From NCBI RefSeq assembly GCF_937958065.1, contig NZ_CALFXI010000035.1, positions 1-64,000 of the forward strand: a DNA stretch of 64,000 nt, given 5' to 3'. Both the position numbers and the translations under genes were made by a program. Shown here one piece after another: positions 1 to 8,432 of the stretch; position 1 is the stretch's first letter, and each line of letters begins with the position of its first letter. Source of the DNA: an uncultured Steroidobacter sp. GTDB taxonomy: Bacteria; Pseudomonadota; Gammaproteobacteria; Steroidobacterales; Steroidobacteraceae. The notes below the pieces were generated by a model. That model was given only the letters and a program-made list of their open reading frames with translations, was not told where the DNA came from and did no database searches.

Positions 1-1226
1 GTGTGGAGATAGCGCTCGTACGCCGCCGGATCGTAGATGTAGTCGAGCGTCGGCACGAAGCTCACCTCGACGCCGCCGAACTTCCGTTTGAAGACGCTGA
101 TGTCCTGCCACGGGTCGTCCGTGTGGCCTTGCGGGGCGACACCCCATAAGTCGTACCACTCGCAGCCTCGTGCTTGCGCGCGCCGCATGATTTCGAAATG
201 CAACAAGTACGGGGCCATTACAGGCCGTTTCAGCGCCAGCGAGCCGCCGAAGAAATACGTCGCCCTGCGGCCGAAGTAAACGACGAGCGCGGCCGCGAGT
301 CGCTTGCCCTCATGCTCGGCGAAGAAGAGGGATACCTGCTGCCGCCGCTCGAGCAACGCGACCAGCGTCCGGAAGTAACCAGGAGGCTTCGCGTCGATGT
401 GCTGGCGCAGCGTCGTTCGCTTGTAGATCCTCATCGTCGCGCCGATCGCGATCAGCATCCAGCCGCGCATCGCCGAGATGGCGACCTTGAGCAGCAATAG
501 CAGCGAGAAGCCCAGTGCCAACGTCAGCAGCAGATCGCGATCGGCCGTGACCAGCGCGTGATCGACGACCCATTGCAGAAACAGCGGACTCACGATCGAG
601 AACAGCTCGATCGCGAGCGCGAGCAGGAACAGCTGCACGAGCGTCCGCTTCACACCGATCATCCGACCGAGCAGCGAGCGCATGCCGAGGCGCGGCCCCG
701 CTCTCACCGCGTCGAAGCCGCCGACCGGCGTGAGCTCGAGCGCAATGCCGCTGAAGTGGCGGGACACCACGGGCAGCGGCAAGCGCCGCACACCGACAGC
801 GGGATCGTGCACGACGACGCGATCGCCGCTGATCTCATCGAGCACGACGAAATGATTCAGGTCCCAGTGCAGGATGCATGGCGTCTTGAGCTGCGCGAAC
901 TCATCGAGCTCGAGACGCACGGGTCGAGTGGCAAAGCCGATTCGATCGGCCATGCTCATCAGGTCCTTGAGATTGACACCTTTGAGGGAGATGGCGAGAT
1001 GTCGACGCAGGTCGCCCAGATCGGACTCGGAGCCGTAATATCCAGCGATCATCGCGAGACTTCTGATAGGGATAAGCCTGGTAGCGCACAGCACCTTCTG
1101 TCCGGGACGCACGAAGCCGACCGCGCGACTCGGCCCATACAGATGCGCTTCCAGCGCCGCGCCCGTCGGCACGATCGACAGCCCCCATTTGACAAATCCA
1201 CGAGCGTGGAGCCGTCGCGACGCCGG
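1..1226 (-). pseudogene. Chimeric open frame: HlyD fragment, C39-peptidase ABC exporter fragment, FemAB fragment (runs off window)
   Basis: One uninterrupted minus-strand frame, open from 1226 (after a TGA at 1227-1229) to the window edge, joins pieces of three families. About 1211-1087 matches the C-terminal part of an HlyD/CvaA membrane-fusion protein (KWGLSIVPTG, APSRAVGFVRPGQ-like). The usual continuation RYQAYPYQK is present but one frame off, so a 1-base loss lies near 1085. About 1061-700 is a C39 bacteriocin-leader peptidase (SLAMIAGYYG, then HWDLNHFVVLDE, which holds the catalytic His, and VVHDP, which holds the Asp). The segment that should carry the catalytic Cys is lost at the junction. 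About 690-430 is the start of the ABC exporter membrane domain. From about 425 to 1 the frame becomes the C-terminal half of a FemAB peptidoglycan-bridge acyltransferase (AEHEGKRLAAALVVYFGRRA, CEWYDLWGVAP, FKRKFGG). None of the parts is complete, so function is doubtful. It is either a deletion scar or an assembly join. Confidence 0.7.
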
Positions 1227-1306
1227 TCATTTGTCACATCGAGTGTTGCTGTGCGCGGATATCACGGCGCACCGCAGCTGGCCGTCCAGCAGAATCTCAT
1301 GAGGGC

Positions 1307-1344
1307 AAAAAAAAAGCGGGGACCGGATTGCCCGGTCCCCGCTT
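1307..1344 (-). terminator. Rho-independent terminator of TonB receptor 1
   Basis: A perfect 11-bp stem (1316-1326 with 1332-1342, GCGGGGACCGG/CCGGTCCCCGC) has a 5-nt loop. On the minus strand it is followed by nine T (1315-1307). It lies 20 bp after the receptor stop codon. Confidence 0.93.
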
Positions 1345-1363
1345 CGTACCGTCCCGACTCTCG

Positions 1364-4300
1364 TTAGAACGAGCCGCGGTAGCCGAGAGTGAACCGCCGG
1401 CCGATGCGGTCGTAGTCCACGTTCGACTGTCCCTGGTAATAGCCGGCACCGAAGCTGCCGGCGATCATCGGCGGATCCTCGTTGGTCAGGTTGTCGATCA
1501 CCCCGAAGATCTCGCCCCAGCGGCCCAGGTTGTAGCTCATGTTGAGCCGGAACACCTGGTAGGAGTCGATGTGATTCATGTTGATGGTCGTGAAGCCCGC
1601 CCCGCCCAGCTGCTCGGGGGGACAATCGCTCGTGCAGGCATGCAGGCCGCGGGCGTATGTGCCCGAGCTGATGCCTTGCATCTGCAACGTCACTGTCACC
1701 GGCTCCAGCTCGTAAGTCAGCGAAGTGAGGTAACGGTAGCGTGGCGCGATGTTCGTGCCGGCGTTGATACCCGTGACGCCACCGGAGACGATGACGCCGC
1801 GGCCGTTCAACTCGCCGTTGATCGGATCCTGGGTCTTCAGCTGCATGACGAAGGAGGTCATGCCGAACCACCGCAACTCGCCCTTCGGCAGGGGAATGGA
1901 GTAGTTGGCGTTCACGTCGATACCGTTCTGACTCACGCCAGCGAGGTTGAGCGGCGAGCCGGTGATCAGCGACACCTGGTTGAACACACCGTTCGTCGTC
2001 GGCGGCCCTTCACGCTCGATCATGTCGCAGAACGGGTTGCCCGTCAGCGTGCGCGTGTCCCGGTAGTGGTTGAAGCACTGCTGCAGGATGGTGCCGTTGC
2101 CGAACGATGAAATGGCGTCCTTGATCACGATGTCGTAGTAGTCCACCGACATGTTGAACCTGGGGATGAAGCGCGGCTGGAAGACCACGCCAACGCCGGT
2201 GGTATAGCCTCGTTCCGGCCTCAGCGCAGTGCTGCCTGGCGTAGTGGACTGGAGCAAGTACGCGGCTCCCGTCGGCAGCCCGTTGGCATCCAACGCCCCG
2301 GCAAACGGGTCGACGGTGTTACCCGTGCCGACGACGCCCGGGTTGAACATCTCGCCCAGATTCGGGGCGCGAATGTCCAGCGAACGGGTCCAGCGGAAGC
2401 GAACATCCGACACCGGCGTCCAGCTGGCGCCCACCTTCCAGGTGGTGGCGTCGCCGGAAACGCTATAACTGGTCTCACGAACACCCGCGTTGAAATCCAC
2501 CGCTTCCGCGAATGGCAGATCGCGCATCAGCGGGACGATGGTCTCGAGGTAACCTTCCTTCACGTTATACGAACCGTCCGTGGCCTTGTAGTTGCCGGCG
2601 AAGAAGGCGTTCGCCTGGTCGAGGTCGCTGACCTTGCCGTCCACCCACTGCCTGCGGTACTCGGCACCGAACGCAGCGGATACCGGGCCCGCCCAGGTGG
2701 AGAACGGCTCGCCGCTCATGTTCGCACCCACCTGGTACTGCCGAACCGTCATGTTCGACCAGCCGGTGGCGGACACATAATCGATGGCTTCCTGGCTGTT
2801 CACCCCCAGGCCCATGGGGTTGTAGGGCACACAGCCCGGTTGCGGCGGAGCAGCCCCTCTGGCGATATTGGTTGCCGTCAATTGGGCGAAGAAGTTCGGA
2901 TCGCAGACGATGTTGCCATTGGCATCACGGACGGCCTGCGTGGCAGCGATCCAGTTCGCCGTGATCGCATCGCCCGGCGTTTTGGAGATGATGTTGGTCT
3001 GGTCGTAGCCGCCGTAGGCATCCCATTTCCAGTTGGTGCCGATGAAATCGAAGCTGCCTTCCAGACCCAGCATGCCGCGCCGGGTCTCGCGCTCGTTGAT
3101 ACCCTGCAAGGGCGACATGTCGCCATTGAACGTTCCGACCGTGAACTGCGAAACGTTGTTGGCAGTCATGTACGCCTGCAGGTCCGCCGGAATGAACGGA
3201 TTGCCGGAGCGGATCGTGGCGCCGGTGCCGCCATTGTTGAGGTTGGGCACCACCCAGCGGTTGTGCGAATAGGTGTTGGCCCAGCTCACCTCCGCGTAGG
3301 CATTGGTGTTGTCGGTGATGTCATAGCTCACACGACCGAACAGATTGCGACGCGCGAGCGGCAGAGCGATGCTCGTGGTCTGATCGATACGCGCCTCCTG
3401 CCAGTCTCCTCCCAGCATGGTCGTGCCCGGGTTGTTGTTGACGAACTGGCCGAAGTTGAAAGGCGCGGTAGCGCCTCCCTGGACGAACTGGACCCCCTGC
3501 AATCCCTCGGGACAGCGAGCGCCGGGGCCGGGGTTCGCGTTCAGATTCGTGCTCGAGCCGTTGAGCCGGCAATTGATGATCAGGCCGCCATACGTTCCGT
3601 TGCCCGGACCGACATTGGGCGCAATGATGTACTTGGGCAAACCGTTCGTGGTTGTATAGGCTGGATTGGCCATGATCTGCCAGTTGGCCTTGTCCGCCCA
3701 CTTCCGGTACGTACCGAAGACGCCGTCGTCCTCGGTCATTTCACCCGCCAGCAACAGATGGCCGCGGCCATCGGCAAACTCGCTGCCGTGGGTCAGGGCC
3801 ATCCTGAAAGTCTCGCCGTCGCCCTCCTCGGACTGGCCGCCCTGGACCGTGACTTTGTTGCCGACGTAGTCTTTGTTGAGAACGAAGTTCACCACGCCAA
3901 CGACGGCGTCGGAACCGTAGGACGCGGATGCACCGCCCGTCACCACTTCCACCCGCTGCACGAGCTCACCGGGAATGGAGTTCGTATCCACCGCGCCGGC
4001 GTTGGCGCCACTGCCGACGACCGAGGGCACCAGGCGCTTGCCGTCGAACAGCACCAGCGTGCGGTTCGCGTTGAGGTTACGCAGGTTCAGGAGGTTCGCG
4101 CCGGCGGTGCCTGTACCCACGTTCGAAGAAAGATTGCTCGAGGTCAGGCTGCCGGAGAACTGCGGCATCTGGATCACGGACTGCGAAATGGTCGTGGTCG
4201 CCATGGCCTTGAGGGTGTCCTCATTCATGACACTCACTGGCGTCGGCGCTTCGAAACCATCGGTACGCGAAATGCGCGAACCCGTGACCGTTACCTCCTC

Positions 4301-4438
4301 GAGCTGGGGTGCGGGGGCGTCCTGCGCCGTCGCCGCCCCGGTGATGAACACGGTTGCCAATCCCACCAGGAACCCGGAACCTTTCAATGCACGTCGCACC
4401 GAAACGGCGACGTCGGAACGCTGACCAGCAGCTGTCAT
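1364..4438 (-). CDS. TonB-dependent outer-membrane receptor 1
   Basis: About 1,024 residues. A Sec signal peptide (GFLVGLATVFITGAATA) is followed by the plug entry EEVTVTGSRI, a plug domain (EAPTPVSVM... VEVVTGGASASYGSDAVVGV) and a beta-barrel ending in a terminal Phe (FTLGYRGSF). It would bind a ligand at the cell surface and import it with energy from TonB-ExbBD. No FecR-type signalling extension is seen. The chosen ATG at 4438 is preceded by GGGGGA 18 nt away. An in-frame TTG at 4450 has better spacing from that site and may be the true start. It is transcribed divergently from the amidase gene and ends at a strong terminator, so it is probably monocistronic. It lacks the sigma54 signals found at receptors 2 and 3. 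The ligand is unknown. Confidence 0.93.
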   Translation of the reverse strand: MTAAGQRSDVAVSVRRALKGSGFLVGLATVFITGAATAQDAPAPQLEEVTVTGSRISRTDGFEAPTPVSVMNEDTLKAMATTTISQSVIQMPQFSGSLTSSNLSSNVGTGTAGANLLNLRNLNANRTLVLFDGKRLVPSVVGSGANAGAVDTNSIPGELVQRVEVVTGGASASYGSDAVVGVVNFVLNKDYVGNKVTVQGGQSEEGDGETFRMALTHGSEFADGRGHLLLAGEMTEDDGVFGTYRKWADKANWQIMANPAYTTTNGLPKYIIAPNVGPGNGTYGGLIINCRLNGSSTNLNANPGPGARCPEGLQGVQFVQGGATAPFNFGQFVNNNPGTTMLGGDWQEARIDQTTSIALPLARRNLFGRVSYDITDNTNAYAEVSWANTYSHNRWVVPNLNNGGTGATIRSGNPFIPADLQAYMTANNVSQFTVGTFNGDMSPLQGINERETRRGMLGLEGSFDFIGTNWKWDAYGGYDQTNIISKTPGDAITANWIAATQAVRDANGNIVCDPNFFAQLTATNIARGAAPPQPGCVPYNPMGLGVNSQEAIDYVSATGWSNMTVRQYQVGANMSGEPFSTWAGPVSAAFGAEYRRQWVDGKVSDLDQANAFFAGNYKATDGSYNVKEGYLETIVPLMRDLPFAEAVDFNAGVRETSYSVSGDATTWKVGASWTPVSDVRFRWTRSLDIRAPNLGEMFNPGVVGTGNTVDPFAGALDANGLPTGAAYLLQSTTPGSTALRPERGYTTGVGVVFQPRFIPRFNMSVDYYDIVIKDAISSFGNGTILQQCFNHYRDTRTLTGNPFCDMIEREGPPTTNGVFNQVSLITGSPLNLAGVSQNGIDVNANYSIPLPKGELRWFGMTSFVMQLKTQDPINGELNGRGVIVSGGVTGINAGTNIAPRYRYLTSLTYELEPVTVTLQMQGISSGTYARGLHACTSDCPPEQLGGAGFTTINMNHIDSYQVFRLNMSYNLGRWGEIFGVIDNLTNEDPPMIAGSFGAGYYQGQSNVDYDRIGRRFTLGYRGSF

Positions 4439-4803
4439 TCGAGTATTCAAACAAGATCCCCCTGCATCCGACTTGTTATAAGAGAAAAACAGCCATGAAT
4501 TCTCGATATCGAGATTCAAATCTTTCGCCGCGGCGCCAGTGAACCTCAGCTTCGAGATATAGACCGACTCTCAACGTACTAAAACTCATTAATCTTTTTC
4601 ATTCGTTATTTAGATAAAAGTGAATTTATTTTTGCATCGGGGTCGAATCCCGCGCATCTTCTCGTGCCGGCTGAGCGCGATGTTTGCTGAAACAGAGCGC
4701 CGGTGCGGAGGCACACCTCGAAGCGACGACCGGCGCGACCGGCCATTCTCGCCTGCACGAGGATGCAGTATGGTGTATCACCGAAAACAACGAGGGAGCC
4801 ATC
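4439..4803. promoter_or_regulatory. Divergent intergenic region with perfect palindrome and AT-rich patch
   Basis: These 365 bp separate receptor 1 (minus) from the amidase (plus). A perfect 14-bp palindrome TCTCGATATCGAGA lies at 4501-4514, a plausible operator for either gene. About 4575-4635 is strikingly AT-rich against the surrounding GC-rich DNA. No confident -35/-10 pair or sigma54 box was found, and no coding signal. Confidence 0.4.
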
Positions 4804-6420
4804 GTGCGTCTGACGCTGTTGCTTGCGCTGCCGGTTCTTTTGGCTGCGTGCACCCCGAAGCCGCCGGCTCACGTCCAGACCGAGGCCGCGGCAACACCGG
4901 CCATACCGGGCGATTTCGTCTTTGCGGAAACCGACATCGAGACCCTGCAAGCACGCATGGCCGGCGGCCAGTTGAGCAGCCGCGAGCTGACCCAGGCCTA
5001 TCTCGACCGGATTGCCGAAATCGATGACGCGGGCCCGCTGCTGGGCTCGGTGGTCGAGCTCAATCCGAATGCGCTCGAGGAAGCCGGCGCGCTCGACGAT
5101 GAACGACGGGCAGGCAAGGTGCGCGGCCCTTTGCACGGCGTGCCGATCCTGGTGAAGGACAATATCGATGCGACTCCCATGGTGAATTCGGCGGGTTCGC
5201 TCGCGCTCGCGGATCATCGCCCCAAGTCCGATGCCTTCCTGGTTCGCAAGCTGCGCGAAGCAGGCGCGGTGATCCTCGGCAAGACCAATCTCAGCGAATG
5301 GGCGAACTTCCGCTCGACGCGCTCGACCTCCGGCTGGAGCGGTCGCGGCGGACAGACCAGGAATCCCTATGCACTGGATCGTAATCCTTGCGGTTCCAGC
5401 TCCGGCACGGGCACGGCCATCGCAGCGAGCCTGGCTGCGGCCGGAATTGGCACTGAAACCGATGGCAGCATCATCTGCCCCTCCTCCGTCGCCGGCCTGG
5501 TGGGCATCAAGCCGACGGTCGGGCTCGTCAGCCGCAGTGGCATCATTCCCATTTCTCAGAGTCAGGACACCGCCGGCCCGATGGCGCGCAGCGTTGCGGA
5601 TGCCGCCGTCCTGCTCTCGGCAATTGCAGGTGCCGACGCCAGCGACCGCGCGTCCGCTGCATTGCCTGGCGACACGCAGTTCGACTATCAAACTCATCTG
5701 AAGAAGGATGGCCTGCGAGGGGCTCGCATCGGCGTCCTGCGCAAGTCGGCCGGCTTTCATCCCGACGTGGACCAGGCGTTCGAACGCGCCATCGGCGCGA
5801 TCAAGGCGGCGGGCGCCGAGGTGATCGATGCCGAGATCGCCACGGCCGGACAGTGGGATGAAGCGGAGACCGAACTGCTGCTGTACGAATTCAAGGCCGG
5901 TCTGAACGACTACCTCGCTGCCGCCGACGCACCGGTCAAGTCGCTCGCCGAGATCATGGAATTCAACCGGAACAATGCCGCGGCGGAGATGCCATTTTTC
6001 GGGCAGGAATTATTCGAGCAGGCCCAGGCGAAAGGTTCGCTCGCCGACCCGAAATACAACGAACAGCGCCTGAAGGCGCGACGGCTCGCCCGAACCGAAG
6101 GCATCGAAGCCACGCTCGGCAAGCACGAGCTCGACGCCTTGATAGCACCGGCCACCGCGCCGGCGTGGCTAACCGATGTCGTGCTAGGCGACCACTTCGT
6201 CGGCGCCGGCTATGGAGCGGCAGCCGTCGCAGGCACCCCCAGCGTCACCGTACCGATGGGTGAAAGTTTCGGCTTGCCGATCGGTATCGTTTTCATGGGA
6301 GCGGCCTGGAGCGAGGCACGCCTGATCGAACTGGCGTATTCCTTCGAGCAAGCCACCAAGGCGCGCAAGCCTCCCCGCTTCCTGCCTACGGTGAGCGTGA
6401 CAGCGCACGACGGGACGTGA
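4804..6420 (+). CDS. Amidase-signature lipoprotein
   Basis: About 538 residues, starting at a GTG preceded by GAGGGA with good spacing. Upstream codons in the frame are not protein-like. A lipoprotein signal (LLLALPVLLAAC) places the enzyme on the periplasmic side of a membrane. The amidase-signature fold is clear. The catalytic Lys is in LVKDNIDA, the cis-Ser in the glycine/serine-rich GSSSGTGTAIAAS, and the nucleophilic Ser in GTETDGSIICPS, so the Ser-cisSer-Lys triad is intact. Members hydrolyse C-N bonds of amides; the substrate cannot be told from sequence. It stands alone on the plus strand, followed after about 215 bp by the DUF2254 gene. Exported lipoprotein amidases of this type are common in proteobacteria with many TonB receptors. 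Confidence 0.9.
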   Translation: MRLTLLLALPVLLAACTPKPPAHVQTEAAATPAIPGDFVFAETDIETLQARMAGGQLSSRELTQAYLDRIAEIDDAGPLLGSVVELNPNALEEAGALDDERRAGKVRGPLHGVPILVKDNIDATPMVNSAGSLALADHRPKSDAFLVRKLREAGAVILGKTNLSEWANFRSTRSTSGWSGRGGQTRNPYALDRNPCGSSSGTGTAIAASLAAAGIGTETDGSIICPSSVAGLVGIKPTVGLVSRSGIIPISQSQDTAGPMARSVADAAVLLSAIAGADASDRASAALPGDTQFDYQTHLKKDGLRGARIGVLRKSAGFHPDVDQAFERAIGAIKAAGAEVIDAEIATAGQWDEAETELLLYEFKAGLNDYLAAADAPVKSLAEIMEFNRNNAAAEMPFFGQELFEQAQAKGSLADPKYNEQRLKARRLARTEGIEATLGKHELDALIAPATAPAWLTDVVLGDHFVGAGYGAAAVAGTPSVTVPMGESFGLPIGIVFMGAAWSEARLIELAYSFEQATKARKPPRFLPTVSVTAHDGT

Positions 6421-6635
6421 GCGAGCCGACCGTCAACGGCTGAAAAGAAACAAACACAACAGCCGCCGGTCCGGCATTCGTCGTGACGATTGCCCATGGC
6501 GCGAACATTCGATTCACGGCCTGCGGTGGTGAAAATGCGCACAGCATTGCGGCGCTGACACTCGCAGCGCGTTTGTCCCTCCTTTGTTCTACCGGGATCC
6601 AAAGCGAGTGTCCGAGACTTAGAGCCATACCTTCC

Positions 6636-7895
6636 TTGAATCTGGCAGCGACCGTGCGGCGTGCTCGACGATTCTCCCGCCTGTCGACGGCATTGTGGTT
6701 CGTTCCAGCGATGTGTGTGATCGCCGGCGTGTGCGTGTCGTTCGGCACCATCGCGATCGATCGGGCTTTCGACTATCGCCTGGTTCCCGAATGGGTCAGC
6801 GGCGGCCCCGACGCGGCGTTGGAAATCCTGGGAACGGTAGCGGCGTCCATGGTCAGCCTCGCCGCCCTGGTCCTGACCGTCACGATGGTCGTCGTGCAGC
6901 TCGCGATGGGTCAATTCTCCCCACGAATCGTCCAGCGCATCCTGCAGGACAAACCCAGTCAGCTCGCGATCGGCGTCTTCGTGGGAACGTTCGCGCACGC
7001 GATGCTGACGCTTCGAGAAGTGCAAACGGACGGAGCCGGCACCGTGCCCGGGCTCGCCGTGCTCGTTGCATTCGTGCTCGTCGTCGTCAGTATCATGGTG
7101 CTGGTCTGGTATGTGAATCACATCGGTCGCAAGCTGCGGGTGTCGGCTCTCATCGAGCTCGTGGGCGCGGACACCCGCAAGCTGCTCGACACGCTCTATC
7201 CGGATGCCGGCCAGGCTCGCAGCTTCAAACGTCCGACGATAGTGGCACCCCACTCCGGTGTCATCACTCAAGTCGACCATCGTGCGCTCGTGCATATCGC
7301 CGAGGCCGGTGATTGCGTACTCACATTGCTGCCCGCGCTGGGTGAATTCGTACCCGCCGGCGCGCCGCTGTTCGAAGTGGCAGGGTCGCCGGAGAGGCTG
7401 GATACGGAAGCGGCCCTATGCTGCGTCGATATTGGTTTCGAACGCACGCTCGATCAGGACATGGCGTATGGGTTGCGCATGCTGGTCGACATCGCCGAGC
7501 GATCCCTGTCCGACTCCCCCTTTCTGGATCCTACGACGGCGGTACAAGCCATCGACCGCTTGCACGACTGCTTGCGTCAGCTGGTGCCGCGCCCGTTTCC
7601 CGACGGCCGATATCGCGACGACAACGATATCGAACGACTGGTGACTCGAATCATGACCTGGGATGACTACGTTCACCTCGCGTTCGACGAGATCCGCATG
7701 GCTGGCGCCGGCTCGCCACAAATCGCGCGCCGCATGCGCGCCGCGCTCGAAGATTTACTGACCATCGCGCCGCTCGATCGCAAGGGCGCCCTGCAAGAGC
7801 AACTCGACCTGTTGCAGTCAGGCGCTCGAGGTGCAATGCCCGAGGGGATAGATCGTAAGCAGTCTTCGCGAGGCGATTCGCGCGGCCTCGGATGA
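6636..7895 (+). CDS. DUF2254 family inner-membrane protein
   Basis: About 419 residues from a TTG at 6636. The frame stays open back to a GTG at 6483, but residues upstream of 6636 look non-coding, and family members usually begin shortly before the first membrane helix (ALWFVPAMCVIAGVCVSF). Further helices follow (AASMVSLAALVLTVTMVVVQ, LAVLVAFVLVVVSIMVLVWY). A soluble C-terminal half carries the family's PHSGVITQVDH and LLPALGEFVPAGAPLF segments, which resemble a short biotinyl/lipoyl-like beta region. Function is unknown; a channel- or transporter-like role is sometimes supposed. The start is uncertain because no clear ribosome-binding site precedes either candidate. Confidence 0.75.
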   Translation: MNLAATVRRARRFSRLSTALWFVPAMCVIAGVCVSFGTIAIDRAFDYRLVPEWVSGGPDAALEILGTVAASMVSLAALVLTVTMVVVQLAMGQFSPRIVQRILQDKPSQLAIGVFVGTFAHAMLTLREVQTDGAGTVPGLAVLVAFVLVVVSIMVLVWYVNHIGRKLRVSALIELVGADTRKLLDTLYPDAGQARSFKRPTIVAPHSGVITQVDHRALVHIAEAGDCVLTLLPALGEFVPAGAPLFEVAGSPERLDTEAALCCVDIGFERTLDQDMAYGLRMLVDIAERSLSDSPFLDPTTAVQAIDRLHDCLRQLVPRPFPDGRYRDDNDIERLVTRIMTWDDYVHLAFDEIRMAGAGSPQIARRMRAALEDLLTIAPLDRKGALQEQLDLLQSGARGAMPEGIDRKQSSRGDSRGLG

Positions 7896-7898
7896 ACG

Positions 7899-8166
7899 CG
7901 GGAACGCACGCGAATGGCCGGTATTCGTGCCGTTGACCTGGAGCGTCGTGTCCGGCTCGAAGCGCGGCATGTTCGGGTGGAAGTACAGCACCACAGGCCG
8001 AGATAGCGCGCTCGCTCGCCCAGGGATCGTGCGGAGCCAGTTGGCGCGCCTTCTCATATTCGATGAACGCCGGCGGGAATACGAAGCCGTTGCGCAACCA
8101 CAGCTCGGCTCGCCACAGCGACGCGATCACATCGTCGTCCCGATCGAGCGCTTCCAGCCAGGCGGA
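7899..8166 (-). pseudogene. Frameshifted remnant of a TPR-type protein
   Basis: Two adjacent minus-strand segments read like one protein split by a frameshift near 8000. At 8166-8008 is a TPR-like stretch (DDVIASLWRAELWLRNGF, FIEYEKARQLAPHDPWAS). At 7997-7899, in another frame, is VVLYFHPNMPRFEPDTTLQV with a short tail. Neither part has its own start or full length. It lies between the DUF2254 gene and the small HTH gene. It could be a decayed gene or chance; the TPR consensus spacing around EYEKARQLAPHDPWA is the main support. Confidence 0.35.
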
Positions 8167-8183
8167 TCGTGACCTCGCGTGCT

Positions 8184-8420
8184 TCAATCTCCCGACTGGA
8201 ACTGCACCTGTCGCCGAAAAGAGATACCGTGCAGGCCGGCCTTGTTGCGGACCGCCGATTCGGAACGACGCAGCAGCTTGGCCGCCTGCCCCGGCGATAT
8301 TCCCTGCCCGGCGAGCTCTCGCAAGCGCCGCACATCTGCCGCGGCCCACGCGTTGGGGTATGCGCCTCTCCTGAAATGCATCGCGGTGCGAGCCGGCGAA
8401 TCTTGATCGGACATCGACAT
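8184..8420 (-). CDS. Small helix-turn-helix-like protein (SANT/Myb-like)
   Basis: 78 residues, or 76 from the second ATG at 8414. The core AAADVRRLRELAGQGISPGQ followed by AAKLLRRSESAVRNKAGLHG has the helix-turn-helix pattern of small proteins in which a DV-x-x-L-R-x-L-A helix precedes an (S/G)ESAVR(N/S)KA recognition helix. It starts 12 bp after the stop of receptor 2 and is probably translated from the same mRNA, which suggests a regulatory link with that receptor. The family has no firm function. The call rests on residue pattern only. Confidence 0.6.
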   Translation of the reverse strand: MSMSDQDSPARTAMHFRRGAYPNAWAAADVRRLRELAGQGISPGQAAKLLRRSESAVRNKAGLHGISFRRQVQFQSGD

Positions 8421-8432
8421 CTTTCGGTCTCT

